From UBA668 sp039796575 (GTDB lineage Bacteria > Actinomycetota > Acidimicrobiia > Acidimicrobiales > Ilumatobacteraceae), in assembly GCA_039796575.1 (NCBI GenBank), contig JBDKJP010000085.1:1-10603 (forward strand): a stretch of 10,603 bases of DNA, read 5' to 3'. The notes beneath the pieces were generated by a model, which saw only the letters and a list, made by a program, of their open reading frames with translations, made no database searches and was not told the origin of the DNA. Numbering within the stretch: position 1 is the stretch's first letter; each line of letters starts with the position of its first letter. Positions 6,357 to 10,603 of this stretch are shown piece after piece. The position numbers were made by a program, and so were the translations under genes.

Positions 6357-7598
6357 ATGGCAGGGGACCTGATCTACGCATTCCGCATCATGCGCCTGCC
6401 CCTGCTCGACGCGGGCGGTGCGCCCATCGGCCGCATCGACGACATCGTGCTCATCCCCGGCTTCAAGGGTGGCGTGCCCCGCGTGCTCGGCTTCGTCGCC
6501 ACCAGCCAGCGCCGCCGCATCTTCGTCAACGCCAACCGCCTCGGCAGCCTCGACGGCGAAGGCGCCCGCCTGCGCAGCTGGGACGTCGACCTCAACCCGT
6601 TCAAGCCGAAGGCCGGCGAGATCATGGTCGGCCGCGACATCATCGACAGGAAGGTCGGCGACGAGACCGTCAGCGACGTCGCGCTCCGCCCCGCGAACGA
6701 CGGCAAGCAGACCTACTGGGAGCCCGCCAAGGTGCGCATGGCCCGCCGCAGCATGATGCGCCGCCGGCCCAGCTACCGCCTCGTCGACGTGGCCGAGGTC
6801 CCCACCCTGTTCGCGATGGAAGCCGGTGGCGAGATGGCCGCCGAGGCCGCCCGCCTGCGCGACATGCACCCGAGCGACGTGGCCGGCGTGGTGCGCGCCC
6901 TCCCCCTCGCCCAACGCAAGCTGCTCGCCGAAGCCATGGACGACGAACGCCTCGCCGACCTCCTCGAGGAGCTCCCCGAGGCCGAGCAGCTGCGCATCAT
7001 CGAAGGCCTCGACATCGAACGCGTCGTCAACGTGCTCGAGGAGATGGAGTACGACGACCTCGCCGACCTCCTCGCCGAGATGCCCGGCGAGCAGCGCACC
7101 CGGGTGCTCGAGGCGATGGACGAAGAGGACGCCGACGTCATGCGCCGCCTGCTCTCCTACGACGAGGGCACCGCCGGCGCACTGATGACCCCCGACATCG
7201 TCATCATGGGTGCCACCGCCACCGTCGCCGAAGCACTCGCCGAGATCCGCGACCCCGAATGGCTGGTCAGCATCGCCGCCCAGGTGTTCGTGGTGCAGCC
7301 CCCGTACAAGCCGCCCACCGGCAACTACCTCGGCGTCGTCCACTTCCAGCGCCTGCTGCGCGAGCCGCCGTCGATGGAGCTCGGCCGCATCGTCGAGCAG
7401 GAGCCCACCATCACGCCCGACATGCCCGAGCGTGAAGTGGCCGAACGGCTCGCCAGCTACAACCTGTTGTCGGTCGGTGTGTGCGACGAGGCCGGACGCC
7501 TCCTCGGCGCCATCACCGTCGACGACGTGCTCGACCGCACCCTGCCCACCGGGTGGCGTCAGCGCAGGCGGGTGAGCTCCGGGGCGGTGCCGCGATGA
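6357..7598 (+). CDS. PRC-barrel / MgtE N-domain / CBS-pair protein
   Basis: This soluble 413-residue protein has an N-terminal PRC-barrel-like part (about 8-75: RLPLLDAGGAPIGRIDDIVLIPGFKG). The MgtE_N superhelical repeat lies at about 165-268 (MHPSDVAGVVRALP, LADLLEELPE, LADLLAEMPGEQRTRVLEAM, RRLLSYDEGTAGALMTPD). A CBS pair follows at about 270-400, ending LLSVGVCDEAGRLLGAITVDDVLDRTLP. In true MgtE Mg2+ channels these cytosolic domains gate a five-span membrane domain. That domain is absent here, and the protein ends in a basic tail. The same pairing with a DUF1003 membrane protein is common in actinobacteria (as I recall, the Rv1232c/Rv1231c pair). The protein is likely a cytosolic sensor or regulator for a partner membrane protein. 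Its stop overlaps the DUF1003 start as ATGA, so the two are probably coupled. Metal or nucleotide sensing is a family inference. Confidence 0.9.
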   Translation: MAGDLIYAFRIMRLPLLDAGGAPIGRIDDIVLIPGFKGGVPRVLGFVATSQRRRIFVNANRLGSLDGEGARLRSWDVDLNPFKPKAGEIMVGRDIIDRKVGDETVSDVALRPANDGKQTYWEPAKVRMARRSMMRRRPSYRLVDVAEVPTLFAMEAGGEMAAEAARLRDMHPSDVAGVVRALPLAQRKLLAEAMDDERLADLLEELPEAEQLRIIEGLDIERVVNVLEEMEYDDLADLLAEMPGEQRTRVLEAMDEEDADVMRRLLSYDEGTAGALMTPDIVIMGATATVAEALAEIRDPEWLVSIAAQVFVVQPPYKPPTGNYLGVVHFQRLLREPPSMELGRIVEQEPTITPDMPEREVAERLASYNLLSVGVCDEAGRLLGAITVDDVLDRTLPTGWRQRRRVSSGAVPR

Positions 7599-8125
7599 AG
7601 CGCCGCGAAGACCTCACCACCCCGCGCCAGAACCGTCGACTCGGCGTCCACTACGACCCCGACGCGTTCGGCCAGTTCAGCGAGAGCATCGCCCGTTACC
7701 TCGGCACCGCGCGCTACCTCGTCTACCAGAGCATCTTCTGCATCGGCTGGGTGGCCTGGAACTCGTTCGGGCCCGTCAGCCTGCGCTTCGACGAGTGGCA
7801 GTTCGTCGGCCTCACCCTGCTGCTGTCGCTGCAGGCCGCCTACGCCGCGCCCCTCATCCTGCTCGCCCAGAACCGGCAGGAGCAGCGCGACCGGTTGCAG
7901 ACCGAGACCGACCGCAAGGTGGCCGAACGCACCCAGTTCGACACCGAGTTCCTCGCCCGCGAGATCGCCAGCGTGCGCCTGTCGCTCGGCGACGTGCCCA
8001 CCACCGACGACCTCGAGGACCACTTCGAGAAGCTCACCGCGGCCGTCGAGCGGATGACCGCACGGCTCGACGAGCTCGAGGCGCGCGTCCAGAAGGACGG
8101 GCCCCGCGACATCATCCCCGACTGA
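7595..8125 (+). CDS. DUF1003 family membrane protein
   Basis: This 176-residue protein has the DUF1003 signature: ESIARYLGTARYLVYQSIFCIGWVAWNSF (about 30-58), then FVGLTLLLSLQAAYAAPLILLAQNRQEQRDR (about 70-100). These give two membrane spans (about 41-60 and 70-91) joined by a short loop. A charged helical tail (about 95-170, EDHFEKLTAAVERMTARLDELEARVQ) is likely to form a coiled coil in the cytoplasm. Its molecular function is not established. The ATG at 7595 overlaps the stop of the MgtE_N/CBS gene by four bases. In-frame upstream starts would run inside that gene and add no conserved residues. The strict pairing suggests that the CBS protein and this two-span protein act together, possibly in ion homeostasis. 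The gene ends five bases from the stop of the convergent hydrolase. Confidence 0.9.
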   Translation: MKRREDLTTPRQNRRLGVHYDPDAFGQFSESIARYLGTARYLVYQSIFCIGWVAWNSFGPVSLRFDEWQFVGLTLLLSLQAAYAAPLILLAQNRQEQRDRLQTETDRKVAERTQFDTEFLAREIASVRLSLGDVPTTDDLEDHFEKLTAAVERMTARLDELEARVQKDGPRDIIPD

Positions 8126-8130
8126 CGGGT

Positions 8131-9009
8131 CTACCGGTCGGTGCCGGCCTGCGCGGCCACGTGCTGCACCAGCCGCAACGTCGACTTTGCGAACTCGTCG
8201 GGCGAGGTCCAGGACGCGAGGTGGTCGTCGGGCAACTCGATGACGTACGCATCGAGCGCCTCGGCCAACTGCCGCTGCTTGCGCGGCCACACCAGATGGT
8301 CACGGGTGGTGATGAGCGCCCCGGCCGGCTTGCCGAGATGGCGCGCCCACGCCGTGGCGTCGTAGCGGCCGAGCGACCGGCCGGCCTGCACGATGGCACC
8401 CACGTCGTTGCGGTGCACCTCGCTGGCCACCCACGGCACGTAGACCTCCATCGGGTGGTTCGGACCGAGCAGGCGGCGGATGCCGTGGCGGATCCAGCGC
8501 ATGTACACCCGCGACCGCAGGATGGAACCGAGCAGGCCGACGGTCTTCCACTGCATCCGCTCGAACCACTTCGCCCGCCACTCGAGCGCCGTGGCCTCCA
8601 CCACCATGCCGCTGACCAGCTCCGGGTGGCGCCGGGCGAACAGCAGACTGATCGGGCCGCCCATCGAGTAGCCCACCGTGATGACCTTCGGGATGCCGAG
8701 CGCCTGCACCAGCAGGGCCGCGTCGTCGGCCGCGTCGTGCAGCTCGAAGTCGATCGGGCTGCGCAACCCGCGACCGTGACCGCGATGGTCGACCGCGATG
8801 AACGAGAACTCCTCGGCGAGGTGCTCGTACGCGGTGAAGAACTGCAGGTCGGCGCTGGCGGTCCAGCCGTGCAGGAGCAGCAGCGTGGGTGCCGACGGAT
8901 CGGGGTGCTGGTGGTGGCGGTAGAACATCTCGCCGCGGCCCGGGAGCACCATCGTGCGGCCCGGCGGCAACCACGGCAGCACCATCACGGCGTTCGCGCT
9001 GGGGGCCAT
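8131..9009 (-). CDS. Alpha/beta hydrolase
   Basis: This 292-residue single-domain alpha/beta-hydrolase has all expected marks. They are the oxyanion segment LLLLHGWTAS (H47-G48-W49), FIAVDHRGHGRG (74-81), the nucleophile elbow VGYSMGG with S115, the acid D237 in TTRDHLVWP and the histidine H263 in DDHLASW. The cap region (about 139-215) is rich in Trp, Arg and Met. No signal peptide is seen, so it is probably cytoplasmic. The substrate is not predictable; esterase, lipase-like or haloperoxidase-like names would be guesses. The ATG at 9009 lies nine bases after the stop of the upstream Rossmann-fold gene, with GAGG just ahead of it, so the two are likely cotranscribed. A TANNNT hexamer (TAACTT) six bases before the ATG could give an extra leaderless start. 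The gene converges on the DUF1003 gene without room for a terminator. Confidence 0.93.
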   Translation of the reverse strand: MAPSANAVMVLPWLPPGRTMVLPGRGEMFYRHHQHPDPSAPTLLLLHGWTASADLQFFTAYEHLAEEFSFIAVDHRGHGRGLRSPIDFELHDAADDAALLVQALGIPKVITVGYSMGGPISLLFARRHPELVSGMVVEATALEWRAKWFERMQWKTVGLLGSILRSRVYMRWIRHGIRRLLGPNHPMEVYVPWVASEVHRNDVGAIVQAGRSLGRYDATAWARHLGKPAGALITTRDHLVWPRKQRQLAEALDAYVIELPDDHLASWTSPDEFAKSTLRLVQHVAAQAGTDR

Positions 9010-9018
9010 GGCCTCAAG

Positions 9019-10032
9019 TTACCAGCTGGTAGCTCTGGCGACCCCGGTGAACTCCTGCACCTGCACCCCCATCGACGTGGCGTGATGCAGCAGGTCGAGG
9101 GCCGACACCGACTCGCACGCCGTGGTGTGCACGCCCGCCTCCAACCGCAGCGCCACCACCTGGATGGCCGCTGCCGCGGTGACGGCCGCCGCCAGCTCGG
9201 CGGTGCGGCCGGCCGCACCCGCGATGAGCGTCTGGCGCGACCCATCGGCCGCAGCGCCGCGCGCCTCCACCCGCACCGCACCGAGGTCGCCCGCCGAGTG
9301 CGGCGGGGTGAGCATCGGCAAGCGCGCCGTCATCCGGTCGCGGCGGGTGGCCGACACGCGTGCCGAGATGCGCGACACCGGCGGGAACGCATGGTGCAGC
9401 AGCAACGGATCGCCGAGCGCCGCCCGGTAGCAGTCGTGCGCCTCGACCGGATCGGGGAACCACACCAGGTCGCGACCACTGCCACCGGCCGGCTCGATCC
9501 AGGTGCCGTCGTGCCAGCCGAGCGCCGTGGTGCCGAGCGCGAGGTGGTGCTGCCGCGCGCACGCCGGACCGGCCGTGCCGTGGATGGCCACGTGCAACTC
9601 GTCGACCTCGGCCAACTGATCGGCCAGGTACCGCGCCAACAGGCCCGACAGGCCCGGCGCCATGCCCGAGCCCACCAGCAGCGGCACCTGGTGGCGCCGG
9701 GTGAGATCGGTGAGCGCGAGCAGCAACCGCAGGTCGTCGAGATCGTCGCTCATCGACACCACCGCCGTGCCGTCGCGCAGGAACTGCGCCGCCAGCTCGG
9801 CGTGCGGCGCCGGATGGCACAGCACCACCACGTCGCACGCCGACAGGTCGCCGACCCGATCGACCACCACACCGCCGACCGGCCGCGTGCACGCCACCGC
9901 ATTGCCGTGGAGCACGTCGAACGCCGCGACCCGCTGCCCGTGGCGCGCGAGATGGGCGACCACCCGGCTCCCGGTGACCCCGCAGCCCACCACCCCGACG
10001 ATCGGCGCAGTCGCTGCAGGCGGCGTGGTCAT
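9019..10032 (-). CDS. NAD(P)-binding Rossmann-fold protein, saccharopine-dehydrogenase-like
   Basis: The protein has 337 residues. The N-terminal Rossmann fold begins IVGVVGCGVTGSRV, giving the glycine motif G16-x-G18-x-x-G21, and D39 at the end of the second strand favours NAD over NADP. A second recognisable stretch, VPLLVGSGMAPGLSGLLARYLAD (117-139), resembles the loop after the nucleotide-binding domain of saccharopine dehydrogenase-like and homoserine dehydrogenase-like proteins. The rest (about 145-337) is a less familiar alpha/beta domain. The reaction cannot be named; a catalytic role and a purely structural role both remain open. The ATG at 10032 overlaps the stop of the 44-residue gene as ATGA, and the next gene follows after nine bases, so it is the middle gene of a leftward operon. 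In-frame sequence upstream of 10032 is open but crosses the terminator and tRNA remnant and has no domain character. Confidence 0.85.
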   Translation of the reverse strand: MTTPPAATAPIVGVVGCGVTGSRVVAHLARHGQRVAAFDVLHGNAVACTRPVGGVVVDRVGDLSACDVVVLCHPAPHAELAAQFLRDGTAVVSMSDDLDDLRLLLALTDLTRRHQVPLLVGSGMAPGLSGLLARYLADQLAEVDELHVAIHGTAGPACARQHHLALGTTALGWHDGTWIEPAGGSGRDLVWFPDPVEAHDCYRAALGDPLLLHHAFPPVSRISARVSATRRDRMTARLPMLTPPHSAGDLGAVRVEARGAAADGSRQTLIAGAAGRTAELAAAVTAAAAIQVVALRLEAGVHTTACESVSALDLLHHATSMGVQVQEFTGVARATSW

Positions 10033-10163
10033 CGCGGCGGCACGCTGACGTCGCGCCAGCCGCCCGCCTGCGGCGGCACCCCGCCCTTGCCCTTCAACCG
10101 CAACACCCCGGCGATGGTGCCGGCGAGTGACAGCGCGACGAGCGCACGGCGGAGGACCTTCAT
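10029..10163 (-). CDS. Small 44-residue single-span membrane peptide
   Basis: The short reading frame encodes MKVLRRALVALSLAGTIAG, then a basic, glycine-rich tail ending DVSVPPR. Basic residues K2, R5 and R6 precede one hydrophobic span (about 7-21), which predicts an anchored peptide with a cytoplasmic N-terminus; a signal-peptide-like insertion is the alternative. Three observations support it as a real gene: its stop overlaps the next start as ATGA, it lies at the head of a tight operon, and TACGCT (10177-10172 on the minus strand) sits eight bases before the ATG as a possible -10. The function is unknown. The overlap suggests that its translation feeds into the Rossmann-fold gene. The gene is short enough to be missed by automatic callers. 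Confidence 0.65.
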   Translation of the reverse strand: MKVLRRALVALSLAGTIAGVLRLKGKGGVPPQAGGWRDVSVPPR

Positions 10164-10212
10164 GACGGGCGAGCGTACCAACTGCCCGACCGGGCCGTCT
10201 CCCCCACGACCG

Positions 10213-10254
10213 GCCCCGAAAACGACCACACCCCGGGCCGTGGAGCCCGGGGTG
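10213..10254 (-). terminator. Intrinsic terminator belonging to the tRNA-Ile remnant
   Basis: On the minus strand the 10-base arms CACCCCGGGC (10254-10245) and GCCCGGGGTG (10238-10229) form a strong GC stem with a 6-base loop. A T-run follows (TCGTTTTCGG, within 10225-10213). It begins two bases after the CCA end of the tRNA remnant, exactly where a tRNA terminator belongs. Its survival next to the 3' tRNA fragment marks this side as the original chromosome. It also insulates the leftward operon from transcription out of the element. Confidence 0.75.
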
Positions 10255-10256
10255 CC

Positions 10257-10301
10257 TGGTGGGGCTAACAAGAATCGAACTTGTGACCTCATCCTTATCA
10301 G
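10257..10301 (-). tRNA. 3' fragment of tRNA-Ile(GAT); att site of an integrative element
   Basis: On the minus strand this is the tRNA from the anticodon loop to CCA. The parts are loop CTGATAA with anticodon GAT (10301-10295), 3' anticodon stem GGATG, variable loop AGGTC, T-arm ACAAG-TTCGATT-CTTGT (10284-10268), acceptor strand TAGCCCC (10267-10261), A discriminator and encoded CCA (10259-10257). The expected 5' half is absent: the five bases before the loop are TCGCT where CATCC would be needed, and no GGGGCTA lies about 33 bases upstream of the anticodon. It is therefore a displaced 3' end, not a functional tRNA. Tyrosine integrases often recombine at the anticodon or T-arm of tRNA genes. 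The integrase start nearby makes this the chromosomal edge of an inserted element. Confidence 0.85.
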
Positions 10302-10313
10302 AGCGAAAGAACG

Positions 10314-10405
10314 GTGTTGCCCTGTGTTGCCTCGTGCTGTCGCATACCGCCTGAGCAGGTAGTTCACGCGCTTCGGTGTCGCCCCGTGTTGCCCTGTGTT
10401 CACTG
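10314..10405. repeat. Two clusters of three 10-base repeats, candidate integrase arm-type sites
   Basis: Cluster 1 reads GTGTTGCCCT (10314), GTGTTGCCTC (10324) and GTGCTGTCGC (10334). Cluster 2 reads GTGTCGCCCC (10376), GTGTTGCCCT (10386) and GTGTTCACTG (10396). The members of each cluster are exactly 10 bases apart, the clusters start 62 bases apart, and they share the exact 15-base string GTGTTGCCCTGTGTT. Tandem sites of about 10 bases beside an att core are the usual binding sites of the arm-binding domain of lambda-type and L5-type integrases. The repeat pattern is seen; the binding role is inferred from location. Confidence 0.55.
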
Positions 10406-10409
10406 GCGC

Positions 10410-10431
10410 GCGGACTTGACGCGGACTTGGC
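10410..10431 (+). repeat. Tandem 11-base direct repeat in front of the integrase gene
   Basis: GCGGACTTGAC (10410-10420) is followed at once by GCGGACTTGGC (10421-10431), with one mismatch and a period of one helical turn. The first copy contains the -35-like TTGACG. A protein bound to the pair would cover the integrase promoter, so this could be a repressor, excisionase or integrase self-control site. Confidence 0.45.
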
Positions 10432-10444
10432 GCGGGAGTACCCA
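10416..10444 (+). promoter_or_regulatory. Candidate integrase promoter
   Basis: TTGACG (10416-10421) matches the -35 consensus in 5 of 6 bases. A 17-base spacer leads to TACCCA (10439-10444), a weak -10 that keeps the initial TA. The integrase ATG at 10452 follows after 7 bases, so a leaderless message would result. There is no ribosome binding site in front of the ATG to compete with this reading. Confidence 0.35.
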
Positions 10445-10451
10445 TGTCGGA

Positions 10452-10603
10452 ATGGCGTCCATTCGGGTCCGCAAGCTGTCCAACGGACAGCAGGCATACC
10501 TCGTTCGTTTCCGCGCCGCGGACGGCAGCGAACGCACCAAGCAGTTCGCCCGCCGACGTGACGCCGAGCGGTACGCGCACCTCGTCGAGGTCGACATCGA
10601 CCA
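10452..10603 (+). CDS. Tyrosine recombinase/integrase, N-terminal part (runs off the window)
   Basis: Fifty codons are visible. The protein begins MASIRVRKLSNGQQAYLVRF, continues with AADGSERTKQFARRRDAERY and then HLVEVDID. This is the familiar N-terminal arm-DNA-binding domain of phage and ICE tyrosine integrases: a short three-strand sheet (IRVRK, AYLVRFR, ERTKQF) followed by a helix with the R-x-x-AE-R-Y/F pattern. The core-binding and catalytic domains, with the R-H-R-Y residues, would lie beyond the window and are not verified. The ATG at 10452 is the only in-frame start after the repeats. It lies about 150 bases from the tRNA-Ile remnant and reads into the element. A non-integrase gene with this N-terminus is unlikely in this context. 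Confidence 0.75.
   Translation, partial: MASIRVRKLSNGQQAYLVRFRAADGSERTKQFARRRDAERYAHLVEVDID

Larger units (their letters stand above)
10257..10603 (+). mobile_element. Left edge of a tRNA-Ile-integrated element (attachment site plus integrase start)
   Basis: From left to right this region holds the tRNA-Ile 3' remnant (att core), about 150 bases of non-coding DNA with phased short repeats, and the start of a tyrosine-integrase-like gene that leaves the window. The non-coding part is visibly less GC-rich and differs in style from the genes to its left. The arrangement is that of a prophage, integrative conjugative element or integrative plasmid; which one cannot be told from 300 bases. The element body must lie to the right. 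The intact tRNA-Ile gene should be found at its far end, rebuilt with an element-borne 3' half. Confidence 0.75.

Noticed and set aside
8126..8130. Terminator between the convergent DUF1003 and hydrolase genes
   Set aside because: Only five bases separate the stop codons, and no stem with a T-run is visible on either strand around them.
9020..9031. Palindrome TACCAGCTGGTA as an operator for the hydrolase
   Set aside because: It is a perfect 12-base palindrome, but it codes the last residues and stop of the upstream gene (A-T-S-W-stop). With a 9-base gap between the genes, an operator here is not needed; coincidence is more likely.
10257..10340. Complete tRNA gene
   Set aside because: The 5' acceptor strand, D-arm and 5' anticodon stem cannot be found upstream of the anticodon loop. 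Only the 3' half is present.
7795..10362. Long plus-strand open frame across the DUF1003, hydrolase and Rossmann-fold genes
   Set aside because: It lies out of frame or antisense to three well-supported genes and crosses the terminator and the tRNA remnant. There is no recognisable domain.
10302..10405. CRISPR array
   Set aside because: The repeats are only about 10 bases, adjacent without spacers of 30 or so bases, and lie beside an att core and an integrase start, so arm-type sites explain them better.
10164..10497. Upstream extension of the leftward Rossmann-fold and 44-residue frames
   Set aside because: The extension would translate the terminator, the tRNA-Ile fragment and the integrase repeats, none of which is plausible as coding sequence. 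Good ATG starts with overlapping stops exist at 10163 and 10032.

Overview
The window is dense, very GC-rich chromosomal DNA with strong G/C bias in the third codon position, short or overlapping gene junctions and few clear Shine-Dalgarno sites. The gene content points to a free-living actinobacterium: a PspC-domain sensor kinase with a LuxR-type regulator, an F420-type luciferase-like oxidoreductase, and a PRC/MgtE_N/CBS protein followed by a DUF1003 protein. Acidimicrobiia would fit, but that is an inference from gene style and not a proven assignment.

Left part (1-1865, minus strand): a two-component system. A membrane histidine kinase carrying its own PspC domain overlaps a NarL/LuxR-type response regulator by four bases (GTGA), and a stem-loop follows the regulator. 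Centre (1974-8125, plus strand): five same-strand genes. A PspC/LiaF-like membrane protein, an F420-dependent LLM-class oxidoreductase and a Mo-bisMGD oxidoreductase are chained by overlapping stop/start codons. After a 41-base gap come a PRC/MgtE_N/CBS protein and an overlapping DUF1003 membrane protein. The two divergent blocks share a short control region (about 1866-1973). It holds a perfect 14-base inverted repeat whose outer ends provide mirrored -35-like hexamers, and between the arms two ATCAGGGT copies lie one helical turn apart. This looks like a shared operator through which the kinase/regulator pair could control itself and the membrane-stress operon.

Right part (8131-10163, minus strand): a compact three-gene block transcribed leftward, made of a 44-residue single-span membrane peptide, a Rossmann-fold (saccharopine-dehydrogenase-like) protein and an alpha/beta hydrolase. 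It converges on the DUF1003 gene with only five bases between stops.

Far right (10229-10603): the boundary of an integrative element. A leftward intrinsic terminator and the 3' 45 bases of a tRNA-Ile(GAT), including CCA, lie next to unrelated sequence where the 5' half of the tRNA should be. Two clusters of three 10-base repeats follow, laid out like arm-type integrase sites. Then comes the start of a gene whose first 50 residues look like a tyrosine integrase N-terminus, cut off by the window edge. The element itself lies beyond the right end of the window. The two most rewarding signals are this attachment region and the mirrored operator at 1896-1944.
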